A stretch of DNA of 64,000 nt, from positions 682,001-746,000 of the forward strand of contig NZ_JANHLD010000004.1 of NCBI RefSeq assembly GCF_028682455.1, given 5' to 3'. Position numbers and translations under genes: made by a program. The DNA is from Pseudomonas putida. GTDB taxonomy: Bacteria > Pseudomonadota > Gammaproteobacteria > Pseudomonadales > Pseudomonadaceae. This document shows, piece by piece, positions 43,130-51,416 of the stretch; the first letter of the stretch is position 1, and the number at the start of each line of letters is the position of its first letter. The notes below the pieces were generated by a model. The model worked only from the letters and a program-made list of their open reading frames with translations, ran no database searches and was not told the origin of the DNA.

Positions 43130-44696
43130 CCTGCAGGCGTTTCACTTTCTGCGCCCGGCCTGGCTGTGGTTGTTACTGCCTGGGGTGCTGCTGCCGTGGA
43201 TCTGGCGTCATCGTCGCCAGCAACTGCGCAGCTGTAGCAGCAACATTGCCCCGCATTTGCTCGCCCACCTGCGCCTGGACGGCGAGGACCAGCACCGCCT
43301 GCGGCCTGTCCACCTGGCCAGCGCGTTGCTGATCATCGGCGCCCTCGCCGTTGCCGGGCCGACCTGGGAGCAGGACCGCCCGGCCTTTCTCGACAATCGC
43401 GCGCCGCTGATCCTGGCTCTGGACCTGTCGAGTTCCATGGATGCCACCGACATTGCCCCCACTCGCCTGGAAGCGGCCAAGCACAAACTGCATAACCTGA
43501 TCCTGCGGCGCAAGGGCGCCGCCACCGGCCTGATCGCCTATGCCGGCAGCGCCCACCTGGTCATGCCCCCCACCCGCGACCCAGCCCTGCTGGACAGCTT
43601 TCTCCAGGCCCTGGCCAGCGATCTCATCGCGCAACCCGGCAAGAACGCCCTGGCGGTGGTGGAGCAGGCCAAGACCCTGGCGGCTGCCGAGGACACACCG
43701 GCCACCCTGGTGCTGGTCAGCGATGGCGCCGATGCAACGCAACTGGCGCAACTGGACAAGGTGCTCGATGGCAGCCGCCTGCAAGTGCTGGTGCTGGCCG
43801 TGGGCAGCACCGACACCGGGCTGATCAAGGGTGCCGATGGCCAGCCGCTCACCGACAGCCAGGGCCGCCCGCAACTGGGGCACTTCGACAAGGAAGGGCT
43901 CAAGCAACTGGCCTCGGCGCTGGATGCGCCGCTGGGCAGCCTGACCCTCGATGACGACGACCTGGACTGGATCGAAGCCCACGCCCAGCAGCATTTCGAG
44001 CGTGCCAACCAGGAGCGCCAACCCCTGCGCTGGAAAGACGCCGGCTACTGGCTGTGCTGGCCGCTGCTGCTGGTCGCGTTCCTGTGCATTCGCCGCGGCT
44101 GGAGCCTGAACTGGAGTGCCTGCCTGCTGCTGGGCTTGTTGCTGCCGGTCAACGATGCCCGCGCCAACGCCCTGGCCGATGCCTTCATGACACCCGACCA
44201 GCAAGGCCGCTGGGCCTTCGAGCACGGGCATTTCCCGGCGGCCGCCGTCCACTTCAGCGATCCGTACTGGAAGGGAATCGCCGCCTACAACGCCGCCGAC
44301 TACGACCTGGCCCTAGCCAGCTTCGCCCGTCTCGATACCGCGCCGGCGTACTTCTACCTGGGCAACATCTACACCCGTCGCTTCAAGTTCGACCAGGCCA
44401 TTGCCGCCTACACCCAGGCGCTGCGCCTGCAGCCGGTGTTTCCGGAGGCCCAGGCCAACCTGGCACTGGCCCAGGCGCTGGCCAAGGACTACGAGTCCGC
44501 GCAAGACAACACCCCCGAGGTAAAACCCGACAAGGTGGAATACGACAAACCGGCGGGCAAAGGTAAAAGCAAGCCGGTACAAGCGGCCCAGGCCGGCAAC
44601 GATGAGCTGTGGCTGCAAAACCTGACCACCTCGCCGGCAAACTTCCTGCGTCGCAAATTCAGCCTGCAGGACCAGGCTGCGCGGGGTGGACCATGA
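43119..44696 (+). CDS. von Willebrand factor A protein fused to TPR (BatB/BatC-like)
   Basis: 525 aa. vWA domain with MIDAS LALDLSSSMDATD (Asp102, Ser104, Ser106) in the first half, a membrane helix around 312-340 and TPR motifs around 370-450 (YWKGIAAYNAADYDLALASF, YFYLGNIYTRRFKFDQAIAA, ALRLQPVFPEAQANLALA). In many bacteria BatB and BatC are separate; here they are fused. A Lys/Pro-rich tail follows. ATGA overlap with the BatD gene. Confidence 0.93.
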   Translation: MDIDLQAFHFLRPAWLWLLLPGVLLPWIWRHRRQQLRSCSSNIAPHLLAHLRLDGEDQHRLRPVHLASALLIIGALAVAGPTWEQDRPAFLDNRAPLILALDLSSSMDATDIAPTRLEAAKHKLHNLILRRKGAATGLIAYAGSAHLVMPPTRDPALLDSFLQALASDLIAQPGKNALAVVEQAKTLAAAEDTPATLVLVSDGADATQLAQLDKVLDGSRLQVLVLAVGSTDTGLIKGADGQPLTDSQGRPQLGHFDKEGLKQLASALDAPLGSLTLDDDDLDWIEAHAQQHFERANQERQPLRWKDAGYWLCWPLLLVAFLCIRRGWSLNWSACLLLGLLLPVNDARANALADAFMTPDQQGRWAFEHGHFPAAAVHFSDPYWKGIAAYNAADYDLALASFARLDTAPAYFYLGNIYTRRFKFDQAIAAYTQALRLQPVFPEAQANLALAQALAKDYESAQDNTPEVKPDKVEYDKPAGKGKSKPVQAAQAGNDELWLQNLTTSPANFLRRKFSLQDQAARGGP

Positions 44697-45994
44697 AAGC
44701 CCTGGCCCTGATGCTTGCCCTGTTCAGCGCCAGCCTGCTGGCCGCCGAACCGCAACTTCGCGTGCAAGCTCAACTGCTGCCCGGCGCTACCGCGGTGGTG
44801 GGTGAAACCGTGCAGCTGCAACTGGACGTGCTCACCGATACCTGGTTCACCAGCGCGCCACAACTGCCCGACCTGAGCCTGCCCGGTGCACTGGCAACGC
44901 CGCCGGGAGACCAGTCCGAGCACCTGACCCAACGCCTGGACGGCACCCCCTTCTTCGGCATCCGCTACCAGTACCAAATCACCGTGCAGCAGGCCGGTGA
45001 CCTGCACATACCGGCGTTGACGGTAACGGCCACCCCCGGCAATGCCCAGGCGCCACTGAGCGCCACTACGCAGCCACTCACTTTGCGCGTCCAGCTGCCC
45101 GCCGGGGTCAGTGCAGGCCAGCAGGTGCTGGTGGCAAGCCAGGTCAACCTGAGCCAGCAGACCAGCCCGCCTGCCACGGCACTCAAGGCAGGCGACAGCC
45201 TGACCCGCACGGTGACCCTCGATGCCGAAGGCGCCATGAGCCTGATGCTGCCCGTCATCCCCCTGGAGGATGTCGACGGCCTGAGCCGCTACCTCAAGTC
45301 GCCGCAGGTCAAACAGCTCGACGACGGACGTGGGCATGCCCTCGGTGGCCAGCGCATCGACAGCGCCACCTATCGAATCGAAAAGCCAGGCAAGTACCAG
45401 TTGCCGGCACTGCAGGTGCAATGGTGGAGCACCCAGGACAAGACCCTGCACAGTGCCACGCTGCCGGCCATCAGCTTCACCGCCAGCGCCAACCCGGCCT
45501 ATCAGCCGCCCTTTTCGGTGACGCAGGACTTGCAGCGCCTCGGCCAGCAAACCCGCCTGCACCTGTCCCGTCACTGGCTGACCGCCGGGCTGGTACTGGC
45601 ATTGCTGACCCTGGTCGCCCTGCTGGTGCGGAGCTTTGGCGAGCAATGGCGAACGGCCCTGCTGCACTGGCAGGGCGTGCGCAAGGCGCACCGCGAAGCC
45701 TCTGCCGACTACGCCTGGCAACAGGTTGCCCAGCAGCTCGGACAACGTCCGGCGCAACTGACTGCCCTGTATTTGTGGTGGCGACGCAGCCGGCTTGGGG
45801 TGCGCCTGGGCACTGCCAGCCAGGACGTGCTGCGCCAGTGCTACGGCGCCAAGGCGAGCGCTGATACAACACCTGAACGCCTGCTTCCCCACTTGAACGA
45901 TTTGCACCAGGCAGTCACCAAACGGGCCCGCAGCGCCACCGCGCCCCATGGCTTGCGCCCCCTGAACCCGGAACACGACAAGGAGTTGCCATGA
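44693..45994 (+). CDS. BatD-like protein
   Basis: 433 aa. Signal peptide (MKALALMLALFSASLLAAEP) then several Ig-like beta domains (VVGETVQLQLDVLTDTWFTS), one membrane helix at about residues 300-322 (AGLVLALLTLVALLVRSFGE) and a cytoplasmic tail. This matches BatD. Start at 44693, as the signal peptide begins there and the ATG overlaps the stop of the vWA-TPR gene. Confidence 0.88.
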   Translation: MKALALMLALFSASLLAAEPQLRVQAQLLPGATAVVGETVQLQLDVLTDTWFTSAPQLPDLSLPGALATPPGDQSEHLTQRLDGTPFFGIRYQYQITVQQAGDLHIPALTVTATPGNAQAPLSATTQPLTLRVQLPAGVSAGQQVLVASQVNLSQQTSPPATALKAGDSLTRTVTLDAEGAMSLMLPVIPLEDVDGLSRYLKSPQVKQLDDGRGHALGGQRIDSATYRIEKPGKYQLPALQVQWWSTQDKTLHSATLPAISFTASANPAYQPPFSVTQDLQRLGQQTRLHLSRHWLTAGLVLALLTLVALLVRSFGEQWRTALLHWQGVRKAHREASADYAWQQVAQQLGQRPAQLTALYLWWRRSRLGVRLGTASQDVLRQCYGAKASADTTPERLLPHLNDLHQAVTKRARSATAPHGLRPLNPEHDKELP

Positions 45995-46995
45995 TCACCC
46001 ACTATCGTCGGTCACTGTGGCTGGCACTGTTGTTGCTGCTGCACTGGACGCTGCCGTTGCAGGCCGCCGAACCCCTGCCGAGCTGGCGCGAAGGCGCGCC
46101 GCGCACGGCCCTGCTCAACTTCGTCGAGCAAGTGACGACCCAGGGCTCGACAACCTACGTGCCGATCGAGGAGCGCATCGCCGTGTTCGACAACGACGGC
46201 ACCTTGTGGAGCGAGCAACCGGCTTACTTCCAGGTGCTGTTCGCCTTCGCAGAGGTCCATCGCCTGGCCCCTGAGCACCCCGAATGGAAAGACCAGCAGC
46301 CCTTCAAGGCGGTGCTGGAAAACGATCAGCAGGCACTGGCGGCCAGCGGCATGGACGGCCTGATGAAAATCGTCGGCGCGACCCATACCGGCATCACCAC
46401 CGAGGCGTTCATGAATAACGCCGAGGCATGGCTGGCCAAGGCCAGACACCCCAAAAGCGGCAAGCCATTCACCGAGATGGTCTACCAGCCAATGCTGGAG
46501 CTGCTCGACTACCTGCGCAGCCAGGGCTTCAAGACGTACATCGTCTCCGGGGGCGAAACCGCCTTCATGCGTACCTTCGCCCAAGAGGTCTACGGCATTC
46601 CACCGGAGCAGGTCATCGGCACCTCGTTCGTCAGCCAGTTCCAGATGATCGACGGTCAACCGTCGATCCTGCGCCTGCCAAAACTTGCCCACAACGACGA
46701 TGGCCCCGGCAAGCCGGAAAGCATCGACGCAATCATCGGCCGGCGGCCAATCCTGGCCTTCGGCAACTCCGACGGCGACTTGCAGATGCTGCAGTGGACC
46801 GCCGCCGGCAAAGGCCCGCGCTTCATGGGCCTGGTACACCACACCGACGCTGCGCGTGAATGGGCATATGACCGTCAATCGAAAATCGGCCGTCTGGACA
46901 AGGCCCTGGACGAGGCCAAACGCCGGGACTGGACTATTGTGGATATGGCTGCCGACTGGACACGGGTATTCCCTTTTGAGGCCGTTTCGAAATGA
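45991..46995 (+). CDS. exported HAD-superfamily phosphatase
   Basis: 334 aa. Signal peptide ending LPLQA-AE. HAD motif I is RIAVFDNDGTLWSEQ (nucleophile Asp and the general acid Asp two on), motif II TYIVSGGETAFM, motif III Lys near AHNDDGPGKPES, motif IV PILAFGNSDGDLQML. A phosphoserine-phosphatase-like hydrolase in the periplasm. ATGA overlap with BatD places it in the MoxR operon. Confidence 0.88.
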   Translation: MITHYRRSLWLALLLLLHWTLPLQAAEPLPSWREGAPRTALLNFVEQVTTQGSTTYVPIEERIAVFDNDGTLWSEQPAYFQVLFAFAEVHRLAPEHPEWKDQQPFKAVLENDQQALAASGMDGLMKIVGATHTGITTEAFMNNAEAWLAKARHPKSGKPFTEMVYQPMLELLDYLRSQGFKTYIVSGGETAFMRTFAQEVYGIPPEQVIGTSFVSQFQMIDGQPSILRLPKLAHNDDGPGKPESIDAIIGRRPILAFGNSDGDLQMLQWTAAGKGPRFMGLVHHTDAAREWAYDRQSKIGRLDKALDEAKRRDWTIVDMAADWTRVFPFEAVSK

Positions 46996-47086
46996 TCATG
47001 CGCAGCGGTGCTGTGAACGAGCAATGCAGTGAGCAATTCATTAGCCGCCAAGGGGTGGTCTTGATCATGAAAGGGAGGCAAGTCGA

Positions 47087-48673
47087 ATGACTGGCAAACG
47101 CAGATGGATACCGAAGCTCGCGATGGTCGCGGCCTCGGTCATAGGCATTACCGCAGGCGCGGTCAGCGCAGCGGAGAAACCCAATATCCTGGTGATCTTC
47201 GGTGACGATATCGGCCAGACCAATATCAGCGCCTATTCGATGGGAGTGATCGGCTACAGGACCCCGAACATCGACAGGATCGCCAAGGAAGGCATGATGT
47301 TCACCGATTACTACGCGGAGAACAGTTGCACGGCAGGGCGATCATCGTTCATTACCGGCCAGACGCCACTGCGTACCGGCCTGTCGAAAGTAGGTATCCC
47401 TGGCGCGCCGGTAGGCTTGCAAAAACGCGATATCACCATCGCCCAGGCGCTCAAGTCCCAGGGCTACGCCACTGGCCAGTTCGGCAAGAACCACCTCGGT
47501 GACCGCGACGAGTACTTGCCGACCGCCCACGGCTTCGACGAATTCTTCGGCAACCTCTACCACCTCAACGCCGAAGAAGAGCCTGAGCGTCCGTACTGGC
47601 CCAAGGACGACCCGGAATTCGTCAAGGCCAACTCGCCACGGGGTGTGATCCACAGCTTCGCTGACGGCAAGATCGAAGACACCGGTGCGCTGACGTCCAA
47701 GCGCATGGAAACCATCGATGACGAAACCACCGCCGCAGCGCAAGCGTTCATCGAGAAGCAGGCCAAGGCCGACAAGCCGTTCTTCGTCTGGATGAACACC
47801 ACCCGCATGCACTTGTTCACCCATGTGCGCGAGTCGATGAAGGGCCAGAGCGGCATGCCCGGCAATGACTATGCCGACGGCATGCTCGAGCACGACGGCG
47901 ACGTCGGCAAACTGCTCAAGACCCTCGATGACCTGAAAATCGCCGACAACACCATCGTGGTGTACACCACCGACAACGGCCCCAACCAGTTCTCCTGGCC
48001 GGATGCGGCAACCACGCCGTTCCGCAACGAGAAGAACTCCAACTGGGAAGGCGCGTATCGGGTACCGGCCATGGTCCGCTGGCCAGGCAAGATCAAGCCC
48101 GGCGAGGTGTCCAACGAGATGTTCTCGGGCCTGGACTGGTTCCCCACCTTGCTCGCTGCTGCCGGCGAAACCGACGTGAAGGAAAAACTGCTCAAGGGCT
48201 GGGCTCCAACCACCGGGGCAAACACCTTCAAGGTGCACCTGGACGGCTACAACCAGTTGCCTTACCTGACCGGCCAGCAACCCAAGGGAGAGCGCGAGGA
48301 GTTCTACTACTTCAACGACGACGGGGTGCTGGTGTCGATGCGCTACAAGAACTGGAAAGCGGTGTTCTGCGAACAGCGTGCACCGGGCGGTTTCAAGGTC
48401 TGGAGCGAGCCTTTCGTCTGCCTGCGAGTGCCAAAAATCTTCAACCTGCGGATGGACCCGTATGAGCGCGCCGACGTGGTATCCGACCAGTACTACGACT
48501 GGACGACCAAGAACGTCTACCTGGGTGGTGTCGCGGTCATGAAGTCGGCGGCCTTCCTGCAGACCTTCATCGACTACCCACCGAGCCAGCGCCCTGCGAG
48601 CTTCAGTATCGATCAGATCCGCGCGGAAGTAGATGCGAAGATCGCAGAAAAGATGAAACAGAACAAACAGTGA
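47087..48673 (+). CDS. exported sulfatase with CTAGR active site
   Basis: 528 aa. Signal peptide (residues 1-29). Metal ligands KPNILVIFGDDIGQTN (Asp40, Asp41) and the formylglycine site ENSCTAGRSSFITGQTPLRT (Cys81-T-A-G-R85), then TTDNGPNQFSWP. The classical signature is C-x-P-x-R; Ala replaces Pro, a variant accepted by the anaerobic maturase motif [C/S]-x-[P/A]-x-R. No maturase gene is in the window. The start follows GGGAGG. It is 91 bp from the HAD gene and ends at a strong terminator. Confidence 0.92.
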   Translation: MTGKRRWIPKLAMVAASVIGITAGAVSAAEKPNILVIFGDDIGQTNISAYSMGVIGYRTPNIDRIAKEGMMFTDYYAENSCTAGRSSFITGQTPLRTGLSKVGIPGAPVGLQKRDITIAQALKSQGYATGQFGKNHLGDRDEYLPTAHGFDEFFGNLYHLNAEEEPERPYWPKDDPEFVKANSPRGVIHSFADGKIEDTGALTSKRMETIDDETTAAAQAFIEKQAKADKPFFVWMNTTRMHLFTHVRESMKGQSGMPGNDYADGMLEHDGDVGKLLKTLDDLKIADNTIVVYTTDNGPNQFSWPDAATTPFRNEKNSNWEGAYRVPAMVRWPGKIKPGEVSNEMFSGLDWFPTLLAAAGETDVKEKLLKGWAPTTGANTFKVHLDGYNQLPYLTGQQPKGEREEFYYFNDDGVLVSMRYKNWKAVFCEQRAPGGFKVWSEPFVCLRVPKIFNLRMDPYERADVVSDQYYDWTTKNVYLGGVAVMKSAAFLQTFIDYPPSQRPASFSIDQIRAEVDAKIAEKMKQNKQ

Positions 48674-48679
48674 TACCCC

Positions 48680-48719
48680 ACGCCCACCCGCAACCTCAGG
48701 TTGCGGGTGGGCGTTTTTA
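48680..48719 (+). terminator. strong terminator after the sulfatase gene
   Basis: ACGCCCACCCGCAACCT (48680-48696) and AGGTTGCGGGTGGGCGT (48698-48714) pair perfectly, then TTTTT. Divides the sulfatase operon from the membrane protein and cytochrome genes that follow. Confidence 0.93.
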
Positions 48720-48827
48720 TTGGGGCACAGCGCATCTGGCGCTCTACTTGGCACATGCGCAGCTAGGCTCACGCAGCGCAGTGCGCTATACAGAATGTTT
48801 CGCAGAACAATACAAGGCCTTCGCCCG

Positions 48828-51350
48828 ATGCCGGTAGCCAGTACCTCCCGCCGCAGCAAAGCCACCATCCTTTCCGCCCCCCAGACTCGTACCCGCGTGA
48901 CCCTGGCCGCCTTGCTGTTGCTGGCCTCGGGTGCTGCGGCGCTGATCTATCAGGTGCTGTGGATCAAACAGCTGTCGCTGGTGGTCGGTGTGGAGGTGTA
49001 TGCCATTACCGCAGGCATCAGTGCATTTTTTGCCGGCCTGGCCCTGGGTGGCCTGTGGTTGGGGCGACGGGCTGACCGCTTGCGTCGGCCCCTGCGCTTC
49101 TACGCCTTGCTCGAACTGGCCGTGGCGGTGATTGGCGTTGCTGCCACCTGGGCGCTGGGCATGGCTGCCGGCCCCTTCGCGCGGATGGAAAACACCCTCG
49201 GGTTGCTGGCGTGGCTGCTGCCCTTTGCCCTGGTCGGTGTGCCGGCCGTACTGATGGGCGGCACCCTGCCGGTGCTGGTGGGTGCGGTCACTCGCGATGT
49301 CGACAGCATCGGCCGCGCCGGTGGCCAGTTGTATGCGGCCAACACGGCAGGAGCGATTGTCGGCACACTGCTCGCCGCCTTCCTTTTGATTCCGGCGCTG
49401 GGCATCTTTGGCAGTGCCTGCGCGGCCGCCGTGCTCAACCTGCTGGCCGCCGGGGGAGCCTTCTGGCTGGCCCAGGGCAGCCCTGGCAGCGACACCCAGG
49501 CGGCCCCGGCGCAACCACGCCAAGGCGCGGCCTACCTGGCCCTGGTGTTGTATGCCATCGCCGGCGGCATCGCCCTGGGCTACGAAGTGGTCTGGTCCCA
49601 GGCCATCGTGCAGTTCATGAGCACCCGCACCTTTGCCTTCTCCGTGGTACTGGCCACCTACCTGGGCGGGCTGGTACTGGGTAGCGCGCTGTATGCGCGG
49701 CGTGCCGACCGCATCAGCGATCCCTGGGGCGCCTTCGCCCTGCTGATCGGCGGCGCCGGGCTGCTGGCCATGCTGGAAATCGCAGGCTTGGGCCGCTGGC
49801 TGATCCACCTGCAGACCCAGGTCGAGGCCGCCGTACTGGCCATGGGCGCCAGCGCCCTGGTCGGCATGTGCGCCCGCTTCGCCGTGGTTGCCCTGAGCAT
49901 CGTCTTTCTGCCCACCACGCTGCTCGGCGCAGCCTTCCCGCTGGCCTTGCGACTGGTGAGCGAGCAAGGGCATGTGGGCCGGGATGTCGGCTCGGTGGTG
50001 GCCTTCAATACCCTGGGCGGTATCGTCGGAGTGATGCTGTGTGGCTTCGTCCTGGTGCCGCAGTTGGGCCTGGTACGCACCCTGGGGGTGCTCGCCGTGC
50101 TGGCAGCGCTGATCGCCCTGCTGGCGGTGCTGCGCGGCGAGCGGGTGAGCGCCGGCAAGCGCCGGGCGGTGTTCGCCCTGGGTATCGCCAGCCTCGCCCT
50201 GGCCGTGGTCACGCCCACCGACCGCCTGGCCAAGCTGCTGCCCGGGGCGCGCGGCAGCGATCTGGTGTTCTATGAGGAAGGCCGTGGCGGCACCGTCGCC
50301 GTGGTCGAACAGCACAAGCGCCAGGGCAGCTTCCGCCGCTTGTATATCCAGGGCGTCTCCAACACCGGCGATGCCCTGCCGTCCCTGCGCTACATGCGCC
50401 TGCAAGCCCTGCTGCCACTGCTGATCCACAACGGCGAGCCGCGCTCGGCGCTGGTTATCGGCCTGGGCACCGGGATCACTGCCGGTGCCTTGCTGCGTTA
50501 TCCGGGGCTTGAGCAGCGGGTGGTCGCAGAACTCTTGCCCGGGGTGGTGAATGCAACCTCGCTGTTCCAGGGCAACTACAACGCCACAAGCGATCCACGG
50601 CTGCAAGTGCGCCTGCGAGACGGTCGCCGCGAACTGCTCGGCAACCCGCAAACCTATGACCTGATCACCCTGGAGCCACCACCACCCTCGGCCGCTGGCG
50701 TGGTCAACCTGTACTCCCGCGACTTCTACCAGCTGGCCTCAAGCCGCCTGAACACCCAGGGGATTGTCGCCCAGTGGCTGCCCCTGCCGACCCAGAACAA
50801 CGATGACAGCCGGGCGCTGGTGCGCAGCTTCCTCGATGTATTCCCCCATGCGTCGCTGTGGACCACCGAGTTCCACGAGATGCTGCTGGTGGGCTCGCAG
50901 CAGCCGGTGCAGCTTGACCTTGCGCGCATCAGCCAGCGTCTGCAGCAACCTGAAGTGCTCAGCACCCTGAGCGCGGTGGGCATCGACTCAGCGGCCAGCC
51001 TGCTGGCCACCTGGGTAACCGATCGAGAAGGCCTTGAGCACTATGCCGGCGCTACCCCGCCGGTCACCGATGACCAACCACGCATCGAATATGCGCCGTG
51101 GGTACGCAACGACGAGATCATTCGCGTACTGCCCGAGCTGCTGGCCTTGCACAGCCCGCCTCCCCTGCAGGGCGACAACAGCCTGTTTCGCCTGCAACTG
51201 GACGAACAGCGCCAGCGCCTGCTGCGGTTCTACCAGGTGGGCCTGAGCGCCTACCGCGGCCAGCGTGAAACCTGGGCCCGGCAAGTGCGCGATGTGGCCC
51301 GTGAAGACGGCCAGAACCCTTATTTTCGCTGGTTCCTGGGCATGCCCTGA
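48828..51350 (+). CDS. membrane protein with spermidine-synthase-like domain (fused MFS/SpeE type)
   Basis: 840 aa. The N-terminal half has about 12-14 membrane helices. The C-terminal half is a methyltransferase-like spermidine-synthase fold: glycine motif SALVIGLGTGITAGAL, then RVVAELLPGVV where the synthase has VEID, and YDLITLEPPPPSAAGVVNLY where the synthase has the catalytic DPIGPA-type Asp. Both acidic residues are changed (VEID to AEL, Asp to Glu), so I doubt it makes polyamines. The start is uncertain: 48828 (MPVASTSRRS) is the most family-like, with AAGG upstream; 48795 is an alternative. Coupled by position to the octaheme cytochrome gene. Confidence 0.82.
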   Translation: MPVASTSRRSKATILSAPQTRTRVTLAALLLLASGAAALIYQVLWIKQLSLVVGVEVYAITAGISAFFAGLALGGLWLGRRADRLRRPLRFYALLELAVAVIGVAATWALGMAAGPFARMENTLGLLAWLLPFALVGVPAVLMGGTLPVLVGAVTRDVDSIGRAGGQLYAANTAGAIVGTLLAAFLLIPALGIFGSACAAAVLNLLAAGGAFWLAQGSPGSDTQAAPAQPRQGAAYLALVLYAIAGGIALGYEVVWSQAIVQFMSTRTFAFSVVLATYLGGLVLGSALYARRADRISDPWGAFALLIGGAGLLAMLEIAGLGRWLIHLQTQVEAAVLAMGASALVGMCARFAVVALSIVFLPTTLLGAAFPLALRLVSEQGHVGRDVGSVVAFNTLGGIVGVMLCGFVLVPQLGLVRTLGVLAVLAALIALLAVLRGERVSAGKRRAVFALGIASLALAVVTPTDRLAKLLPGARGSDLVFYEEGRGGTVAVVEQHKRQGSFRRLYIQGVSNTGDALPSLRYMRLQALLPLLIHNGEPRSALVIGLGTGITAGALLRYPGLEQRVVAELLPGVVNATSLFQGNYNATSDPRLQVRLRDGRRELLGNPQTYDLITLEPPPPSAAGVVNLYSRDFYQLASSRLNTQGIVAQWLPLPTQNNDDSRALVRSFLDVFPHASLWTTEFHEMLLVGSQQPVQLDLARISQRLQQPEVLSTLSAVGIDSAASLLATWVTDREGLEHYAGATPPVTDDQPRIEYAPWVRNDEIIRVLPELLALHSPPPLQGDNSLFRLQLDEQRQRLLRFYQVGLSAYRGQRETWARQVRDVAREDGQNPYFRWFLGMP

Positions 51351-51416
51351 AACCTTTGACAGCCTGCTGTCGCCTCACCCAAGCTGCCCACTGCTCATCG
51401 GATCACGGAAGTCTGC

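Noticed and set aside
48828..51350. Spermidine synthase as the function of the membrane protein
   Set aside because: The domain resembles SpeE, but the acidic residues for substrate binding and catalysis are replaced, so the enzymatic name was not assigned.
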